Shown here piece after piece: positions 47,602-57,112 of a stretch of 64,000 bases of DNA (the stretch's first letter is position 1; each line of letters starts with the position of its first letter). Source of the DNA: an uncultured Nioella sp. Its GTDB lineage: Bacteria > Pseudomonadota > Alphaproteobacteria > Rhodobacterales > Rhodobacteraceae. Below the pieces are notes generated by a model. It was not told the origin of the DNA. It saw only the letters and a program-made list of their open reading frames with translations, and searched no databases. The stretch is from NCBI GenBank assembly GCA_947495575.1, contig CANLZL010000002.1, positions 558,001 through 622,000 on the forward strand, written 5' to 3'. A program made the position numbers and the translations under genes.

Positions 47602-50600
47602 ATGGCCGATTTCAAGAAGATTCTGATTGCCAACCGAGGCGAGATTGCCATCCGTGTGATGCGCGCCGCCAACGAATTGGGCAAGCGCACGGTGGCTGTC
47701 TACGCCGAAGAAGACAAGCTGAGCCTGCACCGCTTCAAAGCTGACGAAGCCTATAAAATCGGCGAAGGCCTTGGTCCTGTCGCCGCGTATCTGGCAATTG
47801 ATGAGATCATCCGGGTTGCCAAGGAATGCGGCGCGGACGCGATCCATCCCGGCTATGGCCTTTTGTCAGAGAACCCCGATTTCGTCGATGCCTGTGCCGC
47901 CAATGGCATCACCTTTATCGGTCCAAAGGCTGAAACCATGCGCGCGCTTGGCGACAAGGCCAGCGCCCGCCGGGTAGCCATCGAGGCCGGGGTGCCTGTG
48001 ATCCCCGCTACGGAAGTTCTGGGCGATGACATCGAGGCGATCAAGAAAGAGGCCGCCGAAGTAGGCTATCCCCTGATGCTGAAGGCCAGCTGGGGTGGTG
48101 GAGGCCGCGGCATGCGTCCGATCTTCAGCGAGGATGAGCTAGAAGAAAAAGTGCTGGAGGGCCGGCGCGAGGCCGAAGCCGCCTTTGGTAACGGCGAAGG
48201 CTATCTGGAAAAGATGATCACCCGCGCCCGCCATGTCGAAGTCCAGATCCTGGGCGACAAGTTCGGCGATATCTATCACCTTTGGGAACGCGATTGCTCG
48301 GTCCAACGTCGCAACCAGAAAGTGGTGGAACGCGCCCCTGCCCCCTATCTGTCCGAGACCCAGCGCGAGGCGATCTGCCTGTTGGGCAAAAAGATCTGCC
48401 AGCACGTGAATTATGAATGTGCAGGCACCGTCGAGTTCTTGATGGATATGGACTCGGGTGAATTCTATTTCATCGAAGTGAACCCGCGGGTGCAGGTGGA
48501 ACATACCGTTACCGAGGAAGTCACCGGTATCGACATCGTGCGCGCCCAGATTCTGATTGCCGAGGGCAAGAAGCTGATGGCCGCCACCGGAGTGGCCAGC
48601 CAATATGACGTGAAACTGGATGGCCATGCCATTCAGTGCCGGGTCACCACCGAAGACCCAACCAACAATTTCATTCCCGACTATGGCCGCATCACTGCGT
48701 ACCGTGGCGCGACAGGAATGGGCATCCGTCTGGATGGCGGCACCGCCTATTCCGGCGCGGTCATCACGCGCTACTATGACTCGCTTTTGGAGAAGGTTAC
48801 GGCATGGGCGCCAACGCCTGAGGCTGCGATTGCCCGGATGGATCGTGCGTTGCGGGAATTCCGTATCCGCGGCGTATCCACAAACATCGCCTTCGTCGAA
48901 AACCTGCTGAAGCATCCGACTTTCCTAAACTATCAGTACACGACCAAGTTCATCGACGAAACGCCCGAGCTGTTCGATTTCACAGCCAAGCGGGACCGCG
49001 CGACGCGCATCCTGACCTATATCGGCGACATCACGGTCAACGGGCATCCCGAGACAGAGGGACGCGCCGAGCCAAAAGCCGACCTGCGCCCTGCCAAAGC
49101 TCCTGCTCTGAAAGCCGAACCCGCTTACGGCACCCGCAATCTGCTGGAAGAAAAAGGCCCGCAGGCCGTGGCGGATTGGATGTCAGAGCAGAAACAGCTT
49201 CTGATCACCGACACCACGATGCGCGATGGGCACCAGTCGCTTTTGGCAACCCGAATGCGGTCGCTCGATATGATCAAGGCGGCGCCGTCTTATGCGGCGA
49301 ATATGCCTGGCCTCTTCTCGGTTGAATGCTGGGGCGGCGCGACGTTTGATGTGGCCTATCGGTTCCTGCAAGAATGCCCATGGCAACGTTTGCGCGATCT
49401 GCGGAAAGCCATGCCCAACATCATGACACAGATGCTGCTGCGCGCGTCGAACGGAGTGGGCTATACCAACTATCCAGACAACGTGGTGCAGTTCTTTGTC
49501 AAACAGGCGGCAGAGACCGGCATTGACGTGTTCCGCGTCTTTGACTCGCTCAACTGGGTTGAAAACATGCGCGTGGCCATGGATGCGGTCGTGGAAAGCG
49601 GCAAGATCTGCGAAGGCACGATCTGCTATACCGGCGACATCCTGAACCCCGAGCGGTCCAAATACGACCTGCAATACTACGTCAATATGGGTAAAGAACT
49701 GAAGGCCGCAGGCGCACATGTGCTTGGCCTGAAGGATATGGCGGGTCTTTTGAAACCCGCCTCAGCCCGCATCCTGATCAAGGCCCTGAAGGAAGAGGTC
49801 GGCCTGCCGATCCATTTCCACACCCATGACACAGCTGGCATTGCTTCCGCGACGATCCTTGCGGCCTCTGAGGCCGGTGTCGACGCTGTTGACTGCGCCA
49901 TGGACAGCTTCTCGGGCAATACGTCTCAGGCGACGCTTGGAACAGTGGTTGAGGCGCTGAAGCACACTGATCGCGACACTGGATTGGACATCAAGGCAAT
50001 CCGTGAAATCAGCGACTATTTCGAAGCAGTGCGTGGCCAATACGCAGCCTTTGAAAGTGGCCTTCAGGCCCCGGCTTCTGAGGTTTACCTGCACGAGATG
50101 CCCGGCGGCCAGTTCACCAACCTTAAGGCACAGGCCCGCAGCCTTGGCCTTGAAGAACGCTGGCACGAAGTGGCGCAGATGTATGCCGATGTGAACCAGA
50201 TGTTCGGCGATATCGTAAAGGTGACCCCGTCGTCGAAAGTTGTGGGCGATATGGCCTTGATGATGGTTAGCCAGAACCTGTCCCGCGATGAGGTCGAAGA
50301 CCCCAAAACTGATGTGGCCTTCCCCGATAGCGTCATCGACATGATGCGCGGCAATCTGGGCCAACCCCCGGGTGGCTTCCCTGATTTGATCGTGGCCAAG
50401 GCCCTCAAAGGCGAAAAACCCAATTTGGAGCGGCCCGGTAAGCACCTGCCACCGGTTGATATCGAAGCAACACGGAAAGAGGTTGTCGACCTCGTGGGCG
50501 AGCCAGTCGATGATGAGGATCTGAACGGATACCTGATGTACCCAAAGGTATTTACCGATTACCGTGCGCGCCATGCTGATTACGGACCTGTACGTACCTT

Positions 50601-51039
50601 GCCGACCCGCACCTTCTTTTACGGGATGGAACCGGGTGAGGAGATCGAGGCCGAGATCGACCCCGGCAAAACGCTTGTCATCCAGTTGCAGGCTTTGGGC
50701 GAGACCAATGAAGATGGCGAAGTGAAGGTCTTTTTTGAACTCAACGGTCAACCACGAACTGTGCGTGTACCAAATCGCAAAGCACAAGCCACAACCGCCA
50801 AGCGACCCAAGGCCGAACTGGGCAACCCCAAGCATATCGGCGCTCCGATGCCGGGTGCTGTGGCTAGCGTAGCGGTACAGGCCGGTGCCAAAGTGAAAGA
50901 AGGCGATCTGCTGCTGACCATTGAAGCCATGAAAATGGAGACCGGCATTCACGCCGATCGCGATGCGGTTGTTGCCGCCGTTCATGTCACGCCCGGCGGT
51001 CAAATTGACGCCAAGGATCTGCTGGTCGAGCTCGGCTGA
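47602..51039 (+). CDS. pyc: Pyruvate carboxylase (single chain)
   Basis: 1145 residues, the usual full length. Biotin carboxylase domain (about 1-450) with KASWGGGGRGMRPIF and EVNPRVQVEHTVTEEVTG; carboxyltransferase domain (about 530-820) with TDTTMRDGHQSLLATRMR and HFHTHDTAG; tetramerisation region; C-terminal biotin carrier with EAMKMETGIH (biotinyl Lys1111). It makes oxaloacetate from pyruvate and bicarbonate (anaplerosis). AGAGGGGA Shine-Dalgarno before the ATG; a strong intrinsic terminator follows. Confidence 0.97.
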   Translation: MADFKKILIANRGEIAIRVMRAANELGKRTVAVYAEEDKLSLHRFKADEAYKIGEGLGPVAAYLAIDEIIRVAKECGADAIHPGYGLLSENPDFVDACAANGITFIGPKAETMRALGDKASARRVAIEAGVPVIPATEVLGDDIEAIKKEAAEVGYPLMLKASWGGGGRGMRPIFSEDELEEKVLEGRREAEAAFGNGEGYLEKMITRARHVEVQILGDKFGDIYHLWERDCSVQRRNQKVVERAPAPYLSETQREAICLLGKKICQHVNYECAGTVEFLMDMDSGEFYFIEVNPRVQVEHTVTEEVTGIDIVRAQILIAEGKKLMAATGVASQYDVKLDGHAIQCRVTTEDPTNNFIPDYGRITAYRGATGMGIRLDGGTAYSGAVITRYYDSLLEKVTAWAPTPEAAIARMDRALREFRIRGVSTNIAFVENLLKHPTFLNYQYTTKFIDETPELFDFTAKRDRATRILTYIGDITVNGHPETEGRAEPKADLRPAKAPALKAEPAYGTRNLLEEKGPQAVADWMSEQKQLLITDTTMRDGHQSLLATRMRSLDMIKAAPSYAANMPGLFSVECWGGATFDVAYRFLQECPWQRLRDLRKAMPNIMTQMLLRASNGVGYTNYPDNVVQFFVKQAAETGIDVFRVFDSLNWVENMRVAMDAVVESGKICEGTICYTGDILNPERSKYDLQYYVNMGKELKAAGAHVLGLKDMAGLLKPASARILIKALKEEVGLPIHFHTHDTAGIASATILAASEAGVDAVDCAMDSFSGNTSQATLGTVVEALKHTDRDTGLDIKAIREISDYFEAVRGQYAAFESGLQAPASEVYLHEMPGGQFTNLKAQARSLGLEERWHEVAQMYADVNQMFGDIVKVTPSSKVVGDMALMMVSQNLSRDEVEDPKTDVAFPDSVIDMMRGNLGQPPGGFPDLIVAKALKGEKPNLERPGKHLPPVDIEATRKEVVDLVGEPVDDEDLNGYLMYPKVFTDYRARHADYGPVRTLPTRTFFYGMEPGEEIEAEIDPGKTLVIQLQALGETNEDGEVKVFFELNGQPRTVRVPNRKAQATTAKRPKAELGNPKHIGAPMPGAVASVAVQAGAKVKEGDLLLTIEAMKMETGIHADRDAVVAAVHVTPGGQIDAKDLLVELG

Positions 51040-51061
51040 ATTCGACTGTCTAGAGCTTCTG

Positions 51062-51100
51062 ACGGCCCGGTGGAAAAAGCCCCACCGGGCCGTTTTCTTG
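51062..51100 (+). terminator. Intrinsic terminator after pyc
   Basis: A 12-bp perfect stem (ACGGCCCGGTGG / CCACCGGGCCGT) with an eight-base loop is followed by TTTCTTG, 22 bases after the pyc stop. Confidence 0.9.
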
Positions 51101-51183
51101 ACGTTACGCAATGCAAGGCCTCATGGTGACATTTGCAGTTTGATGCATCAAAAATCCAAAACGCCATTGGATTGGAGAAGTTG

Positions 51184-51570
51184 ATGCCCGAAGTCACCGC
51201 CCTCTACGCCGGCTTGATCACTCTGCTGTTTCTGTTTCTCAGTTACCGTGTGGTTTTGGCCCGTCGCATGTACAAGGTCTCTGTCGGCGATGGCGGTGAA
51301 AAAGCGGTGACCAAAGCCATGCGGGCGCAGGCCAATTGCGCAGAATATGCGCCGCTTGGAGTGATCTTGCTTTTGATTTCTGAACTTCAGAATGCCCCGG
51401 TTTGGCTGGTTCACATTCTGGGCCTGACCCTGTTGGCTGGGCGCGTACTGCACGCCATCGGCTTCAGCGCCACGCCGCAAAAGGTTTCCCTGCGCATCTG
51501 GGGCATGTATCTGACCCTGACAATGCTTGTGACGGCCGCCCTATCAAATATCGGCCATGCCCTGTTCTGA
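51184..51570 (+). CDS. MAPEG-family membrane protein
   Basis: 128 residues from the ATG at 51184; the ORF-track start at 51133 is unlikely. Four membrane segments; the helix-1/2 motif RMYKVSVGDGG and ANCAEYAPLGVILL (the N-x-x-E-x-x-P signature) identify the MAPEG family of glutathione-dependent or eicosanoid-like membrane proteins. Probably a glutathione transferase-like inner-membrane enzyme. TerC follows after 21 bases. Confidence 0.88.
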   Translation: MPEVTALYAGLITLLFLFLSYRVVLARRMYKVSVGDGGEKAVTKAMRAQANCAEYAPLGVILLLISELQNAPVWLVHILGLTLLAGRVLHAIGFSATPQKVSLRIWGMYLTLTMLVTAALSNIGHALF

Positions 51571-51591
51571 GACCACGGAAAGTGACCCAAC

Positions 51592-52326
51592 ATGATCGAG
51601 CTTTTCTCTGACCCGGCCGTTTGGGCCTCGTTTCTGACCCTGACAATTCTCGAGATCGTTCTGGGCGTCGACAATGTCATCTTTATCTCGATTGCTGCCT
51701 CACGTCTGCCCGAAGAAGAGAGGCGGAGGGCGCGGGTTGTCGGCCTGACCGGGGCGTTGGTTCTGCGCATTCTTCTTTTGCTGTCAATTTCATGGATCAT
51801 CGGTCTAAGCGATCCGATCATGACGCTATTTGGGCTTGAGATCAGTTGGCGCGATATCATCCTGATCGCGGGTGGCCTTTTCCTGATTTACAAGGCGTCA
51901 ACCGAGATATTCGACGAGGTCGAGGGAACGGAACATGGCCGCGGTGATGCTGTCATGCGGGCGACTTTCATGACTGTCATTGTGCAAATCATGATCCTGG
52001 ATCTGGTGTTTTCACTGGATAGCGTCATCACGGCAGTGGGCATTGCTGATCATATCCAAGTTATGATCGCCGCCGTTTTTGTTGCAATTGTCGTCATGAT
52101 GGTGGCCGCAGCCCCGATTGCCGATTTCGTGGAAAAACATCCCTCAACCAAGATGCTGGCGCTGGCCTTCCTTGTCATGGTCGGCATGGCGCTGGTGGCC
52201 GACGGGTTCCACGTGCATGTCGAACGCGGGTTTATCTATGCGGCGATGGTCTTTGCAGGGGCGGTCGAAGCGCTAAACCTATGGCGGTCCCGCAATCGTC
52301 GTCAGACGGGTGATCCGGCCTCATAA
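51592..52326 (+). CDS. TerC-family integral membrane protein
   Basis: 244 residues, about seven membrane segments. TLTILEIVLGVDNVIFISI and LDLVFSLDSVITAVGIADH hold the two conserved acidic membrane motifs of TerC, a family linked to metal-ion (Mn2+) export and tellurite resistance. The C-terminal 25 bases overlap the end of the convergent panE-like gene. Confidence 0.9.
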   Translation: MIELFSDPAVWASFLTLTILEIVLGVDNVIFISIAASRLPEEERRRARVVGLTGALVLRILLLLSISWIIGLSDPIMTLFGLEISWRDIILIAGGLFLIYKASTEIFDEVEGTEHGRGDAVMRATFMTVIVQIMILDLVFSLDSVITAVGIADHIQVMIAAVFVAIVVMMVAAAPIADFVEKHPSTKMLALAFLVMVGMALVADGFHVHVERGFIYAAMVFAGAVEALNLWRSRNRRQTGDPAS

Positions 52327-53231
52327 GGCGCAAGCGCACGCGCAAAGGTTTCATGAATCGGTGTCGGCACCCCGTGTTTGCGACCGATCCGAACCACATC
52401 GCCCGAGAGAAATGCGTTTTCAATCGGCTTGCCGCGGGTGAGGTCGTCCAGCATCGAGGCGTGCGAGTCGGCCGGTAGCACATTTTTCAAATGGTCCCAG
52501 CCAGCATCGATTACATTATCTGGAAGGTCGGGGACAGCCGCGCGCGCTACGGCCAAGGCCTCTTCCATAGCGGCGCGCAATAGAGCGAATGAATCTGGGT
52601 TCTGTCTCAGCGGGCCAAGATCCAAGCGCGTCAGCGACGACATTGAGGCATAGGTCGCCTGCATTATGAATTTCGTCCAGAGGTTATGCAGGATGTGCCC
52701 GGGCAGTTCTGCCATCACATTGGCGCCGATCAACGCATCGTGTAGTTTTTCGATGCGCATCGATTGTCCACCAGCGATTTCTCCAAAGGCCAGACTGTCA
52801 AATGAAGCCGAGTGGCGGATGACCCCCGGTTCAGCGATATCGCCCGGCATGCGCGCAACACCTGGCACTACGGCGTCCCATCCAATCACCTCCGCCAGCC
52901 TGTCAGGTGCGCTGACCCCGTTCTGGCAGGTCACAACCATCGTGTTAGATCCTACGATTGGGCGAATAGCTTCGCCTGCAGCGGCTACATCGTAGTTTTT
53001 GACCGTGAACAGCACCACATCGGCCTCGCCCGCGTCTTCCGGTGTCGCTACTGCGCGAATATCTGGCAATTGCAGATCACCTTTCGGACTGATCAAGCGC
53101 AGGCCATTCTTTTGGAGGGCGGCCAGATGCGCCCCCCTTGCAATCAAAGTGACATCATGGCCCGCCGCAGACAGGCGCGCGCCGAAATATCCGCCCATGG
53201 CCCCCGCCCCCATAACTGCAACTTTCATCAT
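52302..53231 (-). CDS. panE: 2-dehydropantoate 2-reductase (ketopantoate reductase)
   Basis: 309 residues. The N-terminal Rossmann motif AVMGAGAMGGYFGARL binds NADPH, TVKNYDV and VTCQNGVSAPD follow, and the catalytic Lys lies in HNLWTKFIMQATYA (family LxxKxxxN region). The C-terminal PADSHASMLDDLTRGKPIE with a later Glu block is family-typical. It would make pantoate for coenzyme A. Paralogues act on other 2-keto acids, so panE is a probable rather than certain name. Convergent overlap of 25 bases with terC. Confidence 0.85.
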   Translation of the reverse strand: MMKVAVMGAGAMGGYFGARLSAAGHDVTLIARGAHLAALQKNGLRLISPKGDLQLPDIRAVATPEDAGEADVVLFTVKNYDVAAAGEAIRPIVGSNTMVVTCQNGVSAPDRLAEVIGWDAVVPGVARMPGDIAEPGVIRHSASFDSLAFGEIAGGQSMRIEKLHDALIGANVMAELPGHILHNLWTKFIMQATYASMSSLTRLDLGPLRQNPDSFALLRAAMEEALAVARAAVPDLPDNVIDAGWDHLKNVLPADSHASMLDDLTRGKPIENAFLSGDVVRIGRKHGVPTPIHETFARALAPYEAGSPV

Positions 53232-53363
53232 GTCGTTCCTGTCTTAAACTTGCGTACCTGGACCATATCGCGACTGAGATCAAAGCTGCGCGAAAAATCG
53301 CTTCCCGGGCTGTTTTTTCTCTTGCGCCCCTGCCCGCATATCCCTAAATACCGCCTTCACAGA

Positions 53364-53438
53364 GCGGGCGTAGCTCAGGGGTAGAGCATAACCTTGCCAA
53401 GGTTAGGGTCGGGCGTTCGAATCGCCTCGCCCGCTCCA
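53364..53438 (+). tRNA. tRNA-Gly (GCC), copy 1
   Basis: Acceptor GCGGGCG/CGCCCGC, D-arm GCTC/GAGC, anticodon stem TAACC/GGTTA with loop TTGCCAA (anticodon GCC), T-arm with TTCGAAT, discriminator T and encoded CCA. 75 bases including CCA. Followed by its own intrinsic terminator. Confidence 0.97.
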
Positions 53439-53446
53439 ATTGAAAG

Positions 53447-53476
53447 AGCCTCCGGATTTTTCCGGGGGCTTTTTTG
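53447..53476 (+). terminator. Intrinsic terminator after tRNA-Gly copy 1
   Basis: AGCCTCCGGA pairs with TCCGGGGGCT (10 bp, one G-T) around TTTT, followed by five T. Confidence 0.88.
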
Positions 53477-53556
53477 ATTCCAAGTGGTCGGAAGAAATCA
53501 TTGAAAATCGCCCTTGCGGCCTCGAACGCATCGGACTAAACACCGCCCTCAAGAGA

Positions 53557-53631
53557 GCGGGCGTAGCTCAGGGGTAGAGCATAACCTTGCCAAGGTTAGG
53601 GTCGGGCGTTCGAATCGCCTCGCCCGCTCCA
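53557..53631 (+). tRNA. tRNA-Gly (GCC), copy 2
   Basis: Identical in all 75 bases to copy 1, and the 20 or so bases upstream (TAAAtACCGCC..C.AGAGCGGG) are also similar, so the duplication included part of the promoter. Its downstream terminator differs from that of copy 1. Confidence 0.97.
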
Positions 53632-53640
53632 ATTACAAAA

Positions 53641-53670
53641 AAGCCTCCGAGACATCGGAGGCTTTTGTTG
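53641..53670 (+). terminator. Intrinsic terminator after tRNA-Gly copy 2
   Basis: AAGCCTCCGA pairs with TCGGAGGCTT (10 bp, perfect) around GACA, followed by TTTGTTGTTT. It overlaps no gene; the Sel1 gene converges 18 bases later. Confidence 0.88.
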
Positions 53671-53687
53671 TTTCTGGTGGCAAGCAT

Positions 53688-54542
53688 TCAGTTGCTGGAT
53701 AGCAGCGCCTCTAGATTTGCCGCCGCATCAGGGTGCTCAAGCTCGACAGCGCGCTCAAACCAGAGGATCGCAAGGTCACGATCCGCCAGCACTCCGTCGC
53801 CATCGCGAACGATAACCCCCATATTGAAGGCGGCCGTTGCATCACCCAAATTCGCAGCTTCAGCCCAAATTCGCGCGGCCTCAGCCCTGTCTTGGTCATG
53901 GCCACGGCCAAAGTAGTGGCCCATACCAACCAGACGCATGGCAATCACATCACCCTGCGCTGCGGCTAGGCCCGCCCAGTGCATGGCGGCTGCATCGTCA
54001 TTTTCGACGCCTCTGCCATCCCAATACCCAAAGGCCAAGTTGGACTGGGCGACATCCAGGCCTTGTTCGGCTGCCTGACGATACAGCTGCATTGCGCGAA
54101 CACTATCCTGTTCGACGCCTTCACCCCGGTTATATCTTACGGCAAGATTGTTTTGTGCGTAGGCGTCGCCTGCCGCTGCGTCTGCCATCAGACGATCCAA
54201 TTCGCTTTCCCCGGCAACCCGAGTGCCATCAACCAAGACGGAAAAGCCGTCCGTTCCGTCAACTACAACGCTCGAGGCTGAGTTGATTGCAATGATCTGT
54301 CCGTCCACTTCGATCTCTGTGTCGCGAATAATGACAAGATGATCGTTCAGACGCGCCTCAATTCCCTGACCTGTCTGGGTAGAACCCATGGACCCATTCC
54401 CCGTGATCGTCACGGCAATATCGCCGTAGGTCGACGTCATAGAAGATTGCGCGAACGCGGCGACCGGAATTGCCAAGGCAAGGCCCGCGGCGAACCCGAA
54501 GGCAATCAAAGCACTGCGCGGATTAAAGGTCAGAATGGCCAT
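53688..54542 (-). CDS. Exported Sel1-repeat protein
   Basis: 284 residues from the ATG at 54542, which has a GAGGAG Shine-Dalgarno; the ORF-track start is a TTG five codons earlier. Signal peptide ends at VAAFAQ. The N-terminal third has no known domain. It is followed by Sel1 units (about 130-275) such as AYAQNNLAVRYNRGEGVEQDSVRAMQLYRQAAEQGL, SNLAFGYWDGRGVENDDAAAMHWAGLAAAQG and FNMGVIVRDGDGVLADRDLAILWFERA. A periplasmic protein-protein interaction role is likely. Confidence 0.85.
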   Translation of the reverse strand: MAILTFNPRSALIAFGFAAGLALAIPVAAFAQSSMTSTYGDIAVTITGNGSMGSTQTGQGIEARLNDHLVIIRDTEIEVDGQIIAINSASSVVVDGTDGFSVLVDGTRVAGESELDRLMADAAAGDAYAQNNLAVRYNRGEGVEQDSVRAMQLYRQAAEQGLDVAQSNLAFGYWDGRGVENDDAAAMHWAGLAAAQGDVIAMRLVGMGHYFGRGHDQDRAEAARIWAEAANLGDATAAFNMGVIVRDGDGVLADRDLAILWFERAVELEHPDAAANLEALLSSN

Positions 54543-54797
54543 TAAGTGTCTCCTCAATCAAATCTGGACCCCAAGGAGCGCGCAAACTCTTGCGCAAATC
54601 GGGGAAGAATCAGTTAAAAAATCGTCCTGAACCCTTATTAGTGTATTTTGTACATTATATCAAGCCACGACGCCAGAAATCGTCAATTCTTGCTTGCTTT
54701 GCCTTCTCCTGACGCCCCTTTCCTGCTTTTTGTTGCCTTTTGTGCCTGGCCCCGAGAAGCTTTGGATATTCTGAAAACAAAATTGGGAGGATTTATT

Positions 54798-55748
54798 ATG
54801 ACCAAGACTGCCAGCAGCCTTTTGGCGGGCGCATTGGCGCTTTTCTCAGCCTTGCCTGCCATTGCGCAATCCCCGCTTAGTTTGGCGGGGATCAGCGTTT
54901 ACCGGTACGAAAACCTGATCGACCACACAGGCGATTCCGGCGTGGCCTGCTGCGCGCCATTTGTTCTGGGCGGACCAGACGGGCACTTTCTTTATATTCG
55001 TGCCGTATTTGATGTGGCCTGGTCGGACGAGGTGGATCGCGTCTCGATCAGCTCAAGCAACATTCTATTGCAAGTTCCCGGCGAAGAGGACCCACGCCGC
55101 GCGCAAGGGCGTTATGATTGGTTCGGGATCTACAACACATCTGCCGGATCCATGTCAGAGCGGCGGCCAAATGATTGGCCGAATGAAACTGCCCAAGTCT
55201 ATCTCAACGGGGTCTGGTATCTGCCACGGGGCGTGACCTCGGGCGAATTGCGGATTGGTGAAGATGATGAGGCCCTGACCGTTCCGGTTGACCTCAATGT
55301 TCCGGTCAGCGCGCCGATCACACCGGGACAGACGATGGTGGTTACCCCGCGCTCAATCACGCGCGCCGCGCCCGTGAACGGTGAAGACAGGTCGAACCGC
55401 ATCGACATCCCCGGCCAGATGGCGGCGCGTGTCGGGACGCTTTTGCAGGTCGAGTTTGACGTAACCCCGGCTTATTCAACAGATACCGATGCGCAGGCGG
55501 GTGAAAACCAAGCGTTTCTCAGGGCAAGTTGGTTTGCGCTTGTCGGCCCAGACGGGATGCCACTGATGGCCCTTGGCACGCAACCGTCCAACGATGCAGC
55601 ACCGCGTTCCGAATGGACGACCTCAATCAGCTGGGACGACGCCCCGCGCAGTTCCGATCAGTCGCTTTATTTCCTGGGTGCAGGGACACCCGGCACCTAC
55701 CAGCTCTATCTGTTAGAGGATCCGGTCGCCCAATTCACATTGCAGTAA
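54798..55748 (+). CDS. Exported protein of unknown function
   Basis: 316 residues from the ATG at 54798 (GGGAGG Shine-Dalgarno); the long ORF-track start is not used. Signal peptide MTKTASSLLAGALALFSALPAIAQ. The mature part is rich in beta-forming residues, with an adjacent Cys pair (GVACCAPFVLGGPDGHFLY) and few other Cys. No domain recognised. Divergent from the Sel1 gene and about 130 bases ahead of hisB. Confidence 0.75.
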   Translation: MTKTASSLLAGALALFSALPAIAQSPLSLAGISVYRYENLIDHTGDSGVACCAPFVLGGPDGHFLYIRAVFDVAWSDEVDRVSISSSNILLQVPGEEDPRRAQGRYDWFGIYNTSAGSMSERRPNDWPNETAQVYLNGVWYLPRGVTSGELRIGEDDEALTVPVDLNVPVSAPITPGQTMVVTPRSITRAAPVNGEDRSNRIDIPGQMAARVGTLLQVEFDVTPAYSTDTDAQAGENQAFLRASWFALVGPDGMPLMALGTQPSNDAAPRSEWTTSISWDDAPRSSDQSLYFLGAGTPGTYQLYLLEDPVAQFTLQ

Positions 55749-55878
55749 TGCTCATCAGACCCGGCGCCATGGCTTGGGGCCGGAAGGCCACAAATGCCAC
55801 CCCTGCCCCAAGCATGCCCTTTTCCCGCCCCGTTGACCTGCCTATAAGGCGCTGAAACCAGACGAAGCGGAGAGCGCA

Positions 55879-56466
55879 ATGCGCAGAGCAGCGATTGCCC
55901 GTAAAACGGCGGAAACCGAGATCAGCGTTGAGATTAATCTCGACGGTACTGGCACCTACGACAATCAGACCGGTGTTGGTTTTTTTGACCACATGCTGGA
56001 TCAACTGTCGCGCCATTCCCTGATCAACATGACTGTTCGCTGCGACGGTGACCTGCATATCGACGACCACCACACGGTCGAGGACGTGGGGATCGCGCTT
56101 GGTCAGGCACTGGCGGAGGCACTTGGCGACAAAAAGGGCATTCGCCGCTATGGAGAATGTCACCTGGCGATGGATGACGCGCAGGTGCGCACGGCGCTGG
56201 ACCTGTCCGGGCGGCCTTACCTCATCTGGACGCTGGATCTGCCCACACCCAAGATCGGAACCTTTGATACCGAGCTCGTGCGCGAGTTTTTCCAAGCGTT
56301 TAGCACTCATGGCGGCATCACCCTTCATATCGACCAATTGCACGGTTTCAACAGCCACCACATCGCTGAGGCGGCCTTCAAATCGGTTGCCCGCGCCTTA
56401 CGTATGGCCGTTGAAACTGACCCGCGCAAAGCCGATGACATCCCCTCGACCAAAGGGGCGCTCTGA
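55879..56466 (+). CDS. hisB: Imidazoleglycerol-phosphate dehydratase HisB
   Basis: 195 residues, the monofunctional form. Metal-binding histidine blocks [33 protein letters not shown] and [30 protein letters not shown] are intact. It makes imidazole acetol-phosphate, step 6 of histidine synthesis. First gene of the visible his cluster, 3 bases ahead of hisH. Confidence 0.97.
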   Translation: MRRAAIARKTAETEISVEINLDGTGTYDNQTGVGFFDHMLDQLSRHSLINMTVRCDGDLHIDDHHTVEDVGIALGQALAEALGDKKGIRRYGECHLAMDDAQVRTALDLSGRPYLIWTLDLPTPKIGTFDTELVREFFQAFSTHGGITLHIDQLHGFNSHHIAEAAFKSVARALRMAVETDPRKADDIPSTKGAL

Positions 56467-56469
56467 GCA

Positions 56470-57108
56470 ATGACCACGGTTCTGGTGGACTACGAGAGCG
56501 GCAATCTGCACTCGGCGGAAAAGGCATTTCAACGCATGGCGGCCGAGGGTGGCCATGGCGGGGTCATCGTCAGCGCCGACCCTGAAGTCGTCGCCCAAGC
56601 CGACCGCATTGTTCTGCCCGGCGACGGGGCCTTCCCGGCCTGTCGACGGGGTTTGCAGGCCATTGACGGGCTGGAAGAGGCCATTGTTGAGGCCGTAGAA
56701 AACCGCGCAGTCCCATTCTTGGGGATTTGCGTGGGAATGCAGATGCTGACTGGCTGGGGGCGTGAATACGAAGATGTTGAAGGTTTTGGCTGGATTCCCG
56801 GCGAGGTCGTTAGGATCACGCCTTCGGATACCTCACTGAAAGTGCCTCATATGGGCTGGAACGATCTGGTTCTGGATACAAACCACCCGGTTCTGGACGG
56901 TGTCCAAACCGGCGATCACGCCTATTTCGTGCACAGCTACCAGATGCATGTCACCGATCCGTCGCACCTTTTGGCGCATGTGGATTACGGCGGATCCATC
57001 ACGGCCATTGTCGGGCGTGACAATGTTGTGGGCATGCAGTTTCACCCGGAAAAAAGCCAATCTGCAGGCCTGCGAATGATTTCAAACTTCCTTGGCTGGC
57101 GGCCCTGA
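56470..57108 (+). CDS. hisH: Imidazole glycerol phosphate synthase glutaminase subunit HisH
   Basis: 212 residues. Class I glutamine amidotransferase with catalytic C87 in [11 protein letters not shown] and the His/Glu pair in MQFHPEKSQ. It supplies ammonia to HisF through their shared channel; hisF lies 2.5 kb downstream, not adjacent. A glutaminase gene starts four bases after its stop. Confidence 0.97.
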   Translation: MTTVLVDYESGNLHSAEKAFQRMAAEGGHGGVIVSADPEVVAQADRIVLPGDGAFPACRRGLQAIDGLEEAIVEAVENRAVPFLGICVGMQMLTGWGREYEDVEGFGWIPGEVVRITPSDTSLKVPHMGWNDLVLDTNHPVLDGVQTGDHAYFVHSYQMHVTDPSHLLAHVDYGGSITAIVGRDNVVGMQFHPEKSQSAGLRMISNFLGWRP

Positions 57109-57112
57109 TCAG

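Noticed and set aside
49762-51111. 449-aa ORF antisense to pyc
   Set aside because: Lies wholly within pyc with its conserved motifs on the plus strand.
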